This document shows positions 24,629 through 36,170 of a stretch of 64,000 nt of DNA, piece after piece; positions within the stretch are counted from its first letter, which is position 1; every line of letters starts with the position of its first letter. The stretch comes from Adiantum capillus-veneris (lineage: Eukaryota > Streptophyta > Polypodiopsida > Polypodiales > Pteridaceae). Where the stretch lies: contig CM043969.1 in assembly GCA_014529385.2 (NCBI GenBank), positions 13,341,446 through 13,405,445 on the forward strand. The letters run 5' to 3'. Both the position numbers and the translations under genes were made by a program. The notes beneath the pieces were generated by a model, which was not told the DNA's origin, ran no database searches, and saw only the letters and a program-made list of their open reading frames with translations.

Positions 24629-25786
24629 CTAGTTTCTTTGATCTTGGGTTGACCTTATTCTGATGTGATAAGGCTTTAGACGCCATCCATTATTCCTGGT
24701 CTTGTGCACTTTACCATTAATGTCTTGAAGTCTGTAAGAGCCATTTTTGAACTTTTTGGTGACCAAGAACGGGCCTTCCCATCGAAAAAGAAACTTTCCA
24801 TCCTTACGAGTGTCGAAGCGATTGTCATATCGAAGCACTAGAGATCCCTTTTTGATGTCTTTAGATGCTAGCTTTTTGTTGAACTTTTCTCTGCGATTCT
24901 CTGCTTCTTGAGAGTAGTGGTTGATGGCTTCTTCACGATCCAATTGCAGCCTCTCTAGATCCATGATCCTTTGATGTACTTTCTCCTTTTGAGAGCCTAC
25001 CTGGCTACCCAATATTCGAATACTTGTTAACTTCACTTCAATGGGAAAAAGTGCCTCCTTTCCATAAACCAAATGAAAGGGTGTGTACCCTAATGCGGTT
25101 TTGAAGGAGGTTCTATAGGCCCATAGAGCTCCATTCAGGTGTTTATCCCAATCTTGGCGCCTGGCATGTACCTGTTTGGTGAGAATTTTGCAAATGATTC
25201 CATTTACCTTTTCCACCAAGCCATTGCATTGAGGGTAGTAAGGAGTAGAGTGTTGATGCTGAATATTTAGCTTATGCATGAGTTCTCCTACCAAGTCTGC
25301 TCTAAACCCTGGTCCTCTATCAGATAGTATTTCAAGAGGGGTGCCAAACCGGCAACATATGTGGTCAAAGATGAACTGACTCACATCCTTAGCAGTAATT
25401 CTATTGGTCGGCATAGCCTCAGCCGATCTAGTCATGTAGTCTACTCCCATGATGATGTACTCTTTACCTGACTGAGTGCGTGGTAGAGGTCCTATGGCAT
25501 CAATTCCCCACTTTTCAAAGGGCCCATATACCTTTATTGGGTTCTGAGGTTCAGCTATGAGCCGTCGTGGTCCTGCTTTCTGACATTCATCACATGTTTG
25601 ACACCAGTATTTGACATCACGATGAAGACTTGGCCAAGTACACCCAGCTTGTAGAACCTTTCTACTAGTGACATCGTGTGCAAAGTGTCCTCCGCACATA
25701 TCATCGTGACAAGCTTTTAAAATCTCTTCAATTTCACTCTTCAAAGGCACTCTCCTAAGCACACCATCCTTACCAAGACAATACAA
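24629..25786 (-). pseudogene. Element B integrase
   Basis: An uninterrupted minus-strand frame of 385 codons. The HHCC finger lies near residues 30-75 (HDDMCGGHFAH, CQTCDEC). The DDE core has Asp in GVDYMTRSAEAM, Asp in LSDRGPGF and Glu in NGLVEKVNG. The C-terminal region includes FLFRWEGPFLVTKKFKNGSY and ends in a basic tail. Length and motifs are complete and it has its own stop 41 bp from the 3' LTR. In the living element it would be part of a polyprotein, but it is now cut from RNase H by a 41-bp duplication and so is not independently expressed. Confidence 0.93.
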
Positions 25787-25789
25787 GTC

Positions 25790-25871
25790 ATCATTTACTA
25801 TGCGATACCTGGTAGCCTTCCTAGCTAACGATCATTTACTATGCGATACCTAGTAGCCTCTAGAGCTGGAG
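25790..25871. repeat. 41-bp tandem duplication causing a frameshift in B pol
   Basis: ATCATTTACTATGCGATACC begins at 25790 and again at 25831. The 41-bp unit is not a multiple of three, which explains the frame change between RNase H (25825-26208) and integrase (24629-25786). Confidence 0.9.
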
Positions 25872-26208
25872 GTGGTGGAAGTTCCTTTCTCTTCAAATGG
25901 AAAACTTTTTCATAGCACTTGTTTGTTAAAATGTCGGCTAAGCATGCTCGAGTTGTTCTTTCAACCTGTATTGTATAATCAAACTCTTGAAGTCGCACCA
26001 CCCACTTTGCTATTTTGTCAGAGATTTCCATATGTTGTAGTGCATAGGGAAACATATCCTCCACAGTGATAATTACAAACCTCTTTGGCAGCAAGTATGG
26101 CCGAAATTTGGTTATCGCAAACATGAGAGCTAGCACTAGTTGTTCCATCAGGGTGTAGGCCTTCTCTGTGTTTTCCATGAGGTGGATAGCAAAATACACA
26201 GGCCTCAT
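25825..26208 (-). pseudogene. Element B RNase H
   Basis: A minus-strand frame of 127 codons continues the pol polyprotein. It carries MRPVYFAIHLMENTEKAYT, then YLLPKRFVIIT and the conserved tail KWVVRLQEFDY..ACLADIL typical of gypsy RNase H. A one-base frame change near 26205 separates it from the RT frame. Unlike element A, no archaeal-type RNase H follows, since the integrase begins at once. Confidence 0.85.
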
Positions 26209-27620
26209 AAGGATGTTTTTGGATCTTTTTGTAGGAGGGCAACACCAATGGCCTCTTCTCCCACACTAGGGTTTACAAAGAATGTTTCTTCCCCACAAGG
26301 TTGGAGGATTACAGGTAGTGACCCTAACATTTTTTTTATCTCTCTAAAATGCCCATCACTTTCTTCACTCCAAACAAGCGTCTCTTGACGAGTCAGCTGT
26401 TGTAGAGGAAATATCACTTGGGAGAGTAAGTGTATGAATCTACTCAAATATCTTAGCTTTTGCAAGAAAGAGATTAATTGTTTGATGGAAGTTGGGGAAG
26501 GTAGATTTAGCAATGTTTCTATCTTTTCAGGATCTACCTCGATTCCATCAATGGACAATACATGCCCCAATAGTGTAACCTTGCTTTCCCCAATGTGACA
26601 TTTGTCCTTGTTTAGTTGTCCACTCAGCTTAGCTAAACGAGTAAATCCTTCATCAATCTTCCGGAGATGCATACTTTTGGAGTTGTAAATACAAAAGTCA
26701 TCTATGAAAACCCTTATGGACTTACCAAAGTAAGGTTGGAAGACCATATTCATGAATCGTTGAAAGGTGGCTGGAGCGTTGGTGAGACCAAAAAGCATGA
26801 CTCGAAATGCAAAACAGCCCCATGGTGTGATGAAAGTAGTCTTTTTCTGGTCCTCCTCTGCAATGCGTATTTGAAAGTAGCCGGAGTAGCCATCACACAC
26901 TGTGTATCGCTCGGGGCCTGCTACTTCATTTAGAATCTCATCTTGAAATGGGAGAGGGAAGTGGTCCCTCTTTGTTGCAGAATTTAGTGGCTTGTAATCC
27001 ACACACACTCGCCATTTACCATTCTTCTTTAGCCTCACCACTACTAGGGAGACCCATTCTGAATCTTCTACTGGGTATATGAATCCTGCTTCTAAGAGTC
27101 TCTTCACCTTGGACAATAGTGCATTTTGTTGCACAACTCCTAATCTTCTTAGTTTTTGTACTACTGGCTTGCTCCCTTCTTTTAGATGGATATGATGCTT
27201 CACTGTAGTGACAACTGTAATGTGAGTGTAATCAGAAATAAACAATGATGCATGCTTCTTGAGAACATTTACATAACCCTCCCTTTCTTCTTCCTTTATA
27301 TCCTTGGATAACATCTTCTCTAGGCTGGCATCCCACACATTCTCCATTTGGATCCTTGGGTTGTCTTCTGATGAGGTAGCTTCCTTTATGGTGACGCCCA
27401 TGACGTCGAGAGTGCTATCACTCTCTTCACTTGAACTCTCTTCCTCGTCCATGGATGAGGAGCATCCACTTGAGCTCCACTCATCAGCTGACATCTCTAG
27501 TTCAAGGTTCTCTTGTCGCCCATTATTCAAGTTATAAACCACCTTCCGACTATGGCCACCCACACGAGGCCTCAACTCCAAGTCTCTTGTTGCCCAATCT
27601 TGCCTAGCTCCTATACCCAT
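26205..27620 (-). pseudogene. Element B protease end, linker and reverse transcriptase
   Basis: A 471-codon minus-strand frame. The first residues finish the protease (a Gly-stop-Pro-Trp-Leu just upstream reflects Leu-Gly-Arg-Pro-Trp with Arg lost to TGA). A serine/glutamate-rich linker of about 90 residues follows, then RT with FIYPVEDSEWVSLVVVRL, KWRVCVDYKPLN, YTVCDGYSGYFQ and the active site VFIDDFCIYN. The connection and start of RNase H are at the end (VGEEAIGVALLQKDP). This frame is in register with gag-protease, so the two were one polyprotein before the stops arose. Confidence 0.93.
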
Positions 27621-27653
27621 GAGCCAAGGTCATCCTAAAATAAGGGGGTATCC

Positions 27654-29399
27654 TTATCCCTTCACTGGCATCACATAAGCATCAACCTCTGTAGTGATTC
27701 CAAAAAGAGAAACTCTCAAAGCTTTCACTACACCCACACAAGTGACAGAGACATTATTGGCCATTTTTGCCCTAAAGTTTGATGATTCCATTACCTCTAA
27801 ACCTAATTGATGCATTAGCTTTTCTGTCATGACACAAACCTCTGCTCCACTGTCAATGTAAGTTTTTGGAATCCGTTGTCCCTTGATTTGAGCCTCCACC
27901 AAAGGCACTATATCCTTGAGACCATAGGCTTTGATTACACTTACTAGCTTACTTTGCTTTGCCCTCGTGGTCACCATTTTTGACCACTGTCGTCGCAGCT
28001 TTGGGGAGATATGAAGTAGTTGTGGCCAAGTAATCTTTGGTCCTTGAAAACTCACATCAGTTGTCAAGTCATAAGGTTGTGTCCGAGATCCCATAGGGAA
28101 ATCAGAGATGTCAATTTGAGACCTAGTACGGGTCTTTCTCTTCTTGGCTTCATCTCTAGTTGCTAGAGATGTATTTGCTTCATTGCTTGCATCCTTGCTT
28201 ATTTCTTTACTTACTTCATCTTGGACACGCACAATCTTGATAGGCATTGTAGCCACTTCATCTATCTTCATCTTCCCTTTAGCTATATCTTCCTGGTTGC
28301 TTCTGCCCTTGAAGACCTCCTCCATCCTTATGATGCTCACATTTGGTTGAGTGGCAGGGGCTTGAGCTTGAGCACAAGGTGGCTGCAAAATTTGAGGTTG
28401 TGGTTGCTCTTGTGCTTGAGCTCTAGCATGGGGAGGACTTACTTGTTGTCGAGGACCTCTTATAGGGTAGTCATATCTTCTGGGATGAGGGCAATTATAC
28501 ATGCAGTGGCCATTTTCCCCACAATTGTAACACAACATTTCCCTTGCTTGACGTCGCATTGGTGGCCGATTCCCACCATTCCCCTCAATAGGCCTTCTTG
28601 CACCCTGCACAAGATTTACTCTCAAACCCTCTAGCTGGTTTATTAGATTGTTTATTTGTTGGATCATATCTTCTTGTTGACCTCTATTGAGGTCTGGTGC
28701 ATTAGGCACATTTGGAGGTACGTGAGAAGCTTCCATAGTTGTGATATTGCCTCCCAAAGCTAGCTGGCCAGCTTGGGCTTGATAGAGAATCTTTCGATTC
28801 TTTTTCCTAGCAATTCTTAAGGCATCTTCAAAAGTATTTGGAAATTTGCTCTTTACCTTCTCCCTTAGCAAGGGGTACAAACCTGAGATAAATCGATCCT
28901 TTTGGAGGCAATTGGGAGCTTGCTCACCAGGGTTTAGTGAGTCTGACCATTGCCCCCAAAGTTTCAGAAAACCTTCCTCATAGGTTGCATAACCATGAGG
29001 GTCAGCTTGATAAAGGGCCAGAAGCCATTGCCATAGTTCTTCTGCCGAATTGGCTCGTTGAAATCTTCGTAGGAAAGCCTCCTTCAATTCCTCCCATTCA
29101 GCTCTTTGGGTTGGATCTAGAGCCTGGAACCATACCCTAGCTTCTTCTTTGAGCACCAAAGGAAAAGCTCTCAATTTCAATGCTTCTTCATCCCTTCCAG
29201 AGACAAGAAAATCCATCTCCAAGTTATCCAAAAAATCCCCAGCATTTTTCCCACTACGCCCAAAAAAATTAGGGAAATCCGTGATAGGATGGGTTGCCTT
29301 CCTCTCAATACAACACAAAGATGAAAACGTTGGAGAGGGGGAATAGGGAACACACCCAGCACACACAATGCTTGCCTCTCTATAGCCCAGGGATTCCAC
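27654..29399 (-). pseudogene. Element B gag-protease
   Basis: A 581-codon minus-strand frame. The retrotransposon gag core lies near residues 40-190 (FFGRSGKNAGDFLDNLEM, ARVWFQAL, FLRRFQR). A CCHC zinc knuckle CYNCGENGHCMYNC sits near residue 290. A linker precedes the aspartic protease with active-site IDSGAEVCVM near residue 520. Gag builds the particle and the protease matures it. The open frame has no obvious in-frame ATG at its left limit, since its first codon is GTG, so the true start is uncertain. It stops at TAA, but the same frame resumes into RT. Confidence 0.93.
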
Positions 29400-30148
29400 A
29401 GCACCCCTAACCTCTCAAAAAACACCTTCAAATCGGCTAATTTGCACGAGCAATTCTACCTTCGCATACAAAACAACTACCTCACTCTTCGCACAAGAAC
29501 ACCCACAACACAAGTGCACCCACACTACTTAACTCACCCGTTCCGACTCACAAAACACCCCTAATCTGCACTCTTGATAGCACCCTTCAAACTGCAGGCA
29601 AACCCTCTGCAAATAATGGTTAACACACCACAAGTGAGAGAGAAGGAGGGGATTGGGGAGAAGCAATACAAGAGATTGGGCAAATGGTTGGTATTATTGC
29701 ATAGAGTGTAGCACAATTGATGTATGCAGTTTCAATGGAAAGCTTGGCATCACACAAGATTCAAGCTTTCACCTACTCACACAGGCAAAAAAGCCCTTCA
29801 ATTTTCTCATTAACAACCTTTTATAGGGGTACCTTTAGGAGGCCCAAAAAAAGAAAAAAAGGTGAGTTTCTCTTGACGTGGCCTTCACTTAGAGCTTCTT
29901 TTAGTATTTTATTGCATTGTTAACACTTGGCCTAGTTTGCTTTTAGAAACATGTACATGGTGTGCACACTAGCCCTTTGCATCTTCCACCTTGGCTGGCC
30001 GGATCTCCCCCCTTTTGGTCTTGCATCTGGCTTTGTCCACTTGGCCCTCAACTTGGCCGGCTTTGGCTTTGCTTTATACCACTTGGATGCTCCCGGATTC
30101 TCTCTCTCACTCCCTGCTGTGGAGCTCACCCCTTACCTGAGAGGGGAA

Positions 30149-30172
30149 GGCAATAGCGATATCGCTATTGCC
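30149..30172. repeat. 24-bp perfect palindrome
   Basis: GGCAATAGCGAT is followed immediately by its exact reverse complement, with no spacer. Confidence 0.97.
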
Positions 30173-31374
30173 CCCCGCCTCTTCCTTCAAAACTTTCATG
30201 CTTTGGAAGCCGCGGGAACCCCCCCTTTTGGTCTGCCATGTCATCACCGGGCTTATGCCGCCACGGGAGCCACCGCCATCCAACACCGCCAAAATTCGCC
30301 GCCGGACGCCCACAGCAGCGCCATGTTCTTTCCTCCATAGCCCACGCTCAAGAGAGCTCCACTCCACCTCTTCGATGCTAATGAGGAGCCCACACTGTAT
30401 TATATATACCCCGGCTTTGCAACATTCCCTTCCGCATGTGGGTTTAAGCTCGGCCACGTGGCGGCACCCCATTGTCTTGCACCCCTAAGGGTCATGAACC
30501 CCTTCAAAAGCATTGAGAAAAAAAACTTTTTTTTGGTACTTTCCCCCAACTCCCATTCTTTGCTCCAACCTCCTACTGCCAAACTAGAACCACCTACTGA
30601 AGCCCCACTTTTCCGGCTCTGACCACACCCTCCATCTCTGCATTTTGACTTCTCGGCATCCGCGAACCTAGGCCTTCAAAAATGGAAAAAACCATCTACA
30701 ACCAACTTCGGGCAAAGACTCCCAGTTTTCCGATGGCTATATCTCCTTGCTCCGACCTCCGTTTGGCATGCAGTCTCTTCCTGTTAGCTCCATATGATGT
30801 ACATTCTGCTCTAGAACTTTGTTGAGGCTCAAAAGATAGCAGATGGCACGTACTCCAATGCGGTCAAGTGGGCTCAGACCTGGCCCTCGGAAAAACTTCC
30901 ACTGACCATATCTTGCAAACCGTGGCTTCGATCCACAATCCGAAAAAATGGGTAGGCTCCATGAATTGATCTCTACGCATCTATACCTCAAGCTCCACTT
31001 GGACCACCTGTCTCCAGTTGCCCTGTCCGGCAAGAATCTGCAAACCTCCAAAACTTCAACCTTCAATAACTTGGGCTCCGTAGCTCAGTTTGATGAGCTG
31101 TCTGGACCTGCTCCTTCATCACTTCAAGCTCTTCATTTCGAGACCTCAAAACTGCACTTTGCATCTCTTTCACCTGCTACCCCAATTAGCACATTATGGA
31201 GCCTTTCTTGGCCTATAAGCCGCATCATGCATACATTTCCGCTACTACTTGCTATCCCATGAACTTCCTAGCTGCTCCAGTCCTTTGCCATGCTTTTGCT
31301 TGCCTGTACACACCTGTCCATGCCATCTTCTAGAGCCGACATACTTTGGCTGCACCATCATTGCCCACCCCCCT

Positions 31375-31394
31375 GTTGAGCATTTATGCTCAAC
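31375..31394. repeat. 9-bp-arm hairpin beside polypurine tract
   Basis: GTTGAGCAT and ATGCTCAAC are exact reverse complements around a TT centre. They sit directly beside one of the two purine tracts of the presumed element C. Confidence 0.8.
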
Positions 31395-31561
31395 CACATA
31401 AAAGCTTTATTTCACTATAAACTGCAAAAACCTGGCACACACCATGAGAAAACTCAAACCATATGTACAATGTTTTATGGCACGCTATCACCTAAACCTT
31501 CAAGTGGGTTGCCCCACCCCCCTGTATAAGAATCTGATGCACCGCTGACACTAACTCCCTT

Positions 31562-31740
31562 TCAAAGTAGAGCTTTGAGACGAAGACCATTTACCCGATG
31601 TTTAAGAAATAGACCATCCAACCTGACTAGTGCATATGTACCATTTGGAAAAACATGGTGAACCTTGTAAGGCCCCGTCCACTTTTTCTTGAATTTCTTC
31701 TGAAAGGCCGCCTTCACTACGGGTGGTATGGAGATGAAAA
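31562..31740 (-). pseudogene. Element C: integrase C-terminal fragment
   Basis: The minus strand encodes AFQKKFKKKWTGPYKV, then FPNGTYALVRLDG and HRVNGLRLKALL, ending in a stop. This is the last 55 or so residues of a gypsy integrase, closely similar in pattern to element A's terminus (FQKKFQIKWEGPFKVVECFPNGTY). It abuts B's 5' LTR, where a primer site and leader would be expected. It thus marks a third element truncated at this junction or a chimeric leader. Confidence 0.85.
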
Positions 31741-31749
31741 TCGGTGGTA

Positions 31750-31838
31750 TACACCAAAACAAACTCCACTGCGCCACAAGGGAAATGAGATGAGGGCACC
31801 ACCTAGTCTTGGAAGCATGGACTAGGACCGCTACGCAA

Positions 31839-31906
<68 letters not shown>

Positions 31907-33204
31907 TATCACTATGAATGAAGTATTAACCTCAATGTCTGTACAAGGAATGGATAATTTCAAGCACTCCCAACACAAATAGCATGTAGATTACTAAACA
32001 ACAACTCAAGATTTAGCCAAAATCACATCAAGCACTCTCACACACACATAAAAGATCTCTCTTAATTAACATAAGTAAGAGGAGGGGAGGTTACTAGCAT
32101 AAAACAATTTGCACTCTAGAATGTGCAAAGAATAGAGTGAATGAATGAGCTTTATGGGCTCATGATGAGTGATACAAAGACTCAATGAGGCTGAGGGAGA
32201 CTTGAAATTACAAAAGGGGGGGACTCTTTATATAGGCAAGAGAGTGATTAGGAGTGAGGTTAAGATTCAAGTGCAATTTGTACAAATGAAGCTTGATTAG
32301 GGACATTCCACCAATGAAGAAGCTCCTTCGAAGTGATTTGTTGACCAATTTGCAAATAATTGGCTCCATCATCACTTGTGTTGTCTTCACTCCTTCCTCC
32401 ATAGCTTGAGTCCAAGAGCTTCCTTATTTTAAAATGTAAATAATCTACATAAAATCAATGCATATCTAGTAATAATAGAAAGGGGTTGAATGAAAACTTA
32501 TGAATTACAACAAGATTAAGCATGATTTGAGAGGTGATTAGAAGAGGAATTTGTGATGGTTTTATGAGCTTGAGAGAGAGGAGGAAGGAGGGGAGGGTGA
32601 GGAGACTAATGGATGATTTTTAGAGAAGGACTCAATGTGGAAAAGGAAGGGTGTGTGTGTAAAGGTAGAGGGGGTGGTCTCCACCACAGTTGAAAAAACT
32701 GGCGTCCACTATTTTTGCCATATCTCCTAGACCGTAGCTGCAAAATTGTAAAAAAACTATGGTCAAAATCTCCAGCTCATAAACTACAACTTTGATGAAG
32801 ACAACTTTTCTTGGATCGGAGTGGACATATTTTTAAAAAATCAAGCAAAATCATGTGTCTGTTTCCTTTCTTCACCAAGTCTTCCACCTGGGTCCCATCT
32901 GTTTGAATCATCATATGGCTCCAAATCCATGATGATATGAGCCCATCATGACCCTTGAATCATGGGTGCATGGCTCCACAAACACATCATATCTTTTCTT
33001 TTCACATTTACATATTTTCCCTTCCCTTTACCACTAGGTTCTACCTTTCACCTCCTGTGAACTAGTCAAGGAAAAATTCCCATCAAGTCATTTTTTGAAT
33101 TTTTCCAAGAGGTTGTTGTCACTCTTTCTTTTATTGTAAACCTCTAGAAGCACGAAAAACCAACAAAACGTAGTAACCAAAAAATTTGTGATAGGCTCGG
33201 ATCA
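31750..33204 (-). repeat. Element B 5' LTR
   Basis: About 1455 bp and a direct copy of 23131-24587, with about 8 differences in a 330-bp stretch compared by eye. It includes a GA array (31842-31903). On the minus strand it begins TGATCCGAGCC next to A's linker and ends near TTGGTGTA. No standard TGG-starting primer site directly follows the inner end. Confidence 0.93.
31842..31903. repeat. (GA)n microsatellite inside B 5' LTR
   Basis: About 31 GA units, allelic in position to the array in the 3' LTR. Confidence 0.97.
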
Positions 33205-33854
33205 CTATCACTGTCCTCATCAGTCACTGTGGAATAGTCCTCATCACTAGACTCATCCTCATCTTCATGAAGCTCCTCCAATCATTTCCTTGTGTCCATA
33301 TTATAAAGCTTCTTGGCACCTGTCTTTCCATAGAGACTAATCGTACCATGTCGCCAATCTTGAACAGCTCCCACTGCACGTAACTATGGTCTGCCTAGTA
33401 TAATAGGATATGCTCCCAACCCCGCTGGCATCACATGAAAATCAACCACCGCCTTTGCATCATACGCCTCCACTTCTAAGCTCTTTATAACACCCAAACA
33501 TTTTACTTTTTGATGGTTTGCCAATCTAATCCGGAAGCCTGACACCCCAGTCACTATAAGACCCATCTTCTCAATGCATGAGTGTGTTATGACACATATT
33601 TGGGCTCCACCATCCACATAACCTTGTCCCATATTTTTTTTTGTGCCACACATCTACTATTGGACAAATGTCTGGTAGCTCATCCATTGCCAACACCTTC
33701 ACTAAACCCATCTCTGGCTCTTTCTCCATTGGGTTAACCATCCTCTTCCATTGTCGCTTTAGCTTAGGAACCATCTCTATAAACTACCCAAAAGTAACAT
33801 CGGCTTTCCTGCTTGTCAAATCCTCCTTCAAGTCATAACTTAATTGCCCATCCC
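33205..33854 (-). pseudogene. Element A protease and acidic linker
   Basis: The minus-strand aspartic protease shows the active-site box YVDGGAQICVIT, a flap region and the C-terminal PIILGRP near 33384. The usual Asp-Thr/Ser-Gly is Asp-Gly-Gly here, which is likely inactivating. Upstream residues (MVPKLKRQWKRMVN) lie in a different frame, joined through a T-run at 33630-33640 where slippage is likely. The protease is followed by an acidic linker broken by element B at 33204. Confidence 0.85.
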
Positions 33855-35105
33855 CTAGTGGAAAATCTGAAACATGAAACTTGCGACGAGCCCTTCTTTT
33901 CCTCTTGGCCTTGACACCTCGCCTTCATGGCTCTTGCCCTTCTTCTTACTACGACCTGGGGCACTTCTTCCTTCCTTGTCCTTTGTGGTCCTCTTCCCAA
34001 TAGGCATCACTAATGTATCCACTAGCTTTGATGCCTTCTCCAAGGTAACCATGCTTATCACTTTTGTCTTTCCCTTTTCCTCCTGGGTTAGTCCACTGGT
34101 TCCTTCCTCTCCCTTAATTTCGATGCCATAATCATTTGACCTAGTTAGCACCTGTCTTGGCAATGGATAAATGTCTCCCCCCATCCTTGGTGGCTTATCA
34201 CATTGCAGACTGATGTGGCCCAACTCTCCACAATTATAACATGTGGGTGTCTGCCTCCAGAACCTACCATTGCTTTGTCCAACACCATTCCTAGGTCTTT
34301 CTTCACCTCCTGGCTGATTTGCAAACCTCCCTTGACCTCGATTATTTCCCACTTGACCTAGCATGTTTAGGATGATATTCTTCATTAAATCTACCACTTG
34401 CCTCATATCTTGCCTTAACCCATCATCTTGCACTCCTGTAGTGACCACTGCTGGCATAACCTGAGGAGTAATAGCAACCACTGGTTCATGATGAACCCCT
34501 GGCATGCGACCTTGCGAAGAATCCATAGGCTGAAATTCAGACCTCATGGGCAAAGACTCTACTCCTAGCTGGCTCATTTTCCTCAGCTCCCACTCTTTGT
34601 TCCTTGCTACCTCTAGTGCATCTTCATATATCCTAGGCTTCTTTAGCTCCACTCTCCAACGTATATCTTCCCAAAGACCAGCTAGGAACATGTCCTTCTT
34701 CATCATGTTAGGTGTGGGTACTTGTGGTGCTAAGGCCTTGTACATCCGCTCCCATGCCAATGAAAAATTATGTATGTATGCATCTATTGGCTCACCTTCC
34801 TTCTGCACCAAACCTTGTACTTCTTTCCACACTTTGTTAGGATCTTCTATCTTCACAAACTCCACTTCCAATCCATGCCTTCGATTGTTCCAACTCAATC
34901 TTATAGGTGGATCAGCCACATGCGACTCCTCTTCAAATGCTTTGGACCAAACTCGTGCATCACTCTTCAAACAAATTTGGAGAAGATGTAACATCTGTGT
35001 AGGGTCATGAATCTGGTTGCTAATGCAGGAAACCTCCATCTTTTCCAAAAAGTCTTCCACATCTTCATCATTTCTTCCATGAAACTCCGGATAAGAGAAA
35101 GCCAT
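33855..35105 (-). CDS. Element A gag
   Basis: A long minus-strand frame of about 415 codons from a plausible ATG at 35105 (MAFSYPEFHGRN). The open frame extends further upstream to 35180, but without an ATG. The gag core spans residues 1-190 (DVEDFLEKMEV, DARVWSKAF, FLAGLWEDIRWRVELKKP). A CCHC knuckle CYNCGELGHISLQC lies near residue 300, followed by a basic tail. This is the capsid/nucleocapsid precursor of element A. It is the best-preserved frame of A, uninterrupted to its stop, but it is no longer joined to a working pol. Confidence 0.88.
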   Translation of the reverse strand: MAFSYPEFHGRNDEDVEDFLEKMEVSCISNQIHDPTQMLHLLQICLKSDARVWSKAFEEESHVADPPIRLSWNNRRHGLEVEFVKIEDPNKVWKEVQGLVQKEGEPIDAYIHNFSLAWERMYKALAPQVPTPNMMKKDMFLAGLWEDIRWRVELKKPRIYEDALEVARNKEWELRKMSQLGVESLPMRSEFQPMDSSQGRMPGVHHEPVVAITPQVMPAVVTTGVQDDGLRQDMRQVVDLMKNIILNMLGQVGNNRGQGRFANQPGGEERPRNGVGQSNGRFWRQTPTCYNCGELGHISLQCDKPPRMGGDIYPLPRQVLTRSNDYGIEIKGEEGTSGLTQEEKGKTKVISMVTLEKASKLVDTLVMPIGKRTTKDKEGRSAPGRSKKKGKSHEGEVSRPRGKEGLVASFMFQIFH

Positions 35106-35180
35106 GGCTACCCAAGTTACGACGCATTGAGAACCCCTTCGAACACACATGCAAGAACCCAAAACTTTTGACTGACTCAA

Positions 35181-36170
35181 TTCCCAGAAACTTCAAGGAA
35201 GCTCAATTTTAGATAAGGAAAAACACATGCACATCAAATGAGTTTTCATAGTTAATCATCGGAATTACAACAGGCAAAGGACATTCCAGGATCTCTCTTA
35301 ATCGTCTTGGCCCGAACATAAAGACTATGCGCTGCTGGAAAAAAATCTTCCTGGACACATGAACATTTATATGGAGTCTCTGAGTTAAATGAAAAGGAGT
35401 GAATTGAGGGCCATTTTGATCATCCATTAAAGTCAACCATACAGCTCCCAAGAAGGCACACCTGACTTATCCTCTGATTTTGCTAGAATTTCAGCAGCAT
35501 AACAACATAAATGGCTCAAAAGACCAAAAAACCAGCCATCATAACTTGGAAAATTTTTGGCAGAGTTTCTCCAGAAGTAGAGCAGTAAGAACCCAAAATA
35601 TAGACTGTATATGTATGCATAAACTGCCAAATAGAACTCAAGCATCAAGTAGGAATCACTAGTACATAGCCTATGGCAAGGTCACAAAAAGGGTGCTCCA
35701 GCTACCTGTATCACCGAAAGGATCTCCACATTTTAGAATCCCCCAGCTCAATAAAACCTCATGCTATCGACCCTCACACAAAGGCTTATGCAAATCTCGT
35801 ATAGTCAAGTCTCAGAAATGACTATCTTCAAAACCAAGTCTCAGAAATGGCTAGGACTGCCAAATAAAACCAAGTATGGCTCCACAAAGGCGTACAATGG
35901 CAGTTTCCACAAGTAACGTACAATCCAGCAGACAATGCGCTCAAACAGGCGCCAAATGATGTATACCCACGACAACTGCAAGTGACACCACTGCTAGTAT
36001 ATCATTGTACTCCAGCTACCTGTACCTGTGTGAATCACCTGTACTTGTCCCTATCCCAGTAACCTATAACCTGTAACCTGGAGCCTGCAATCTATAATCC
36101 CGAATCTCGAAGCTTGAAGCTCAAAGCAGAAGGTATTCGAAGAAGATCCTCAGTGGGGGCACCAAAAGAA
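35181..36170 (-). other. Element A 5' leader
   Basis: Sequence between gag and the inner edge of the right LTR. It has no coding motif. A near-direct repeat of the block AAGTCTCAGAAATG occurs near 35807 and 35839. Confidence 0.55.
36145..36164 (-). promoter_or_regulatory. Element A candidate tRNA primer-binding site
   Basis: Six bases inside the LTR the minus strand reads TGGTGCCCCCACTGAGGATC. It starts with TGG, the complement of a tRNA CCA end, as expected for a primer site. I did not match it to a specific tRNA. Confidence 0.65.

Larger units (their letters stand above)
29440..31561. other. Unassigned B leader / element C 3' sequence
   Basis: No coding domain is recognised. The segment is CT-rich and unusually GC-rich near 30.0-30.5 kb. 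On the minus strand two polypurine-like tracts (complements of CCCACCCCCCTGT) lie at 31364-31376 and 31512-31525, just downstream of a pol C-terminal fragment. Much of this may therefore be the 3' UTR and LTR of a truncated element C. Open frames at 29951-30340 and 30107-30472 are not convincing. Confidence 0.45.
23131..33204 (-). mobile_element. Element B: Ty3/gypsy retrotransposon nested in A
   Basis: Direct LTRs (23131-24587 and 31750-33204) bracket minus-strand gag-protease-RT-RNase H-integrase. B sits in A's protease-RT linker and is therefore younger than A. By eye the LTRs differ at about 8 of 330 compared positions, so the insertion is fairly recent. Even so, the coding region has at least two stops and two frameshifts. 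A foreign pol fragment occupies the space just inside the 5' LTR. No target duplication could be resolved: the flanks read GCCTC and CTATC. Confidence 0.9.

Noticed and set aside
26667..26933. 88-codon plus-strand frame
   Set aside because: It is antisense to the B reverse transcriptase, whose motifs are unmistakable.
28144..28634. Plus-strand frames of 68 and 137 codons opposite gag
   Set aside because: They are antisense shadows of the B gag-protease frame.
23588..32402. Two matching small minus-strand frames (23588-23782 and 32208-32402) as a conserved gene pair
   Set aside because: They lie at the same position in the two LTRs of element B, so the similarity reflects LTR duplication.
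23126..33209. Target-site duplication for element B
   Set aside because: The flanking pentamers (GCCTC and CTATC) do not match, and shifting the LTR borders did not give a match either.
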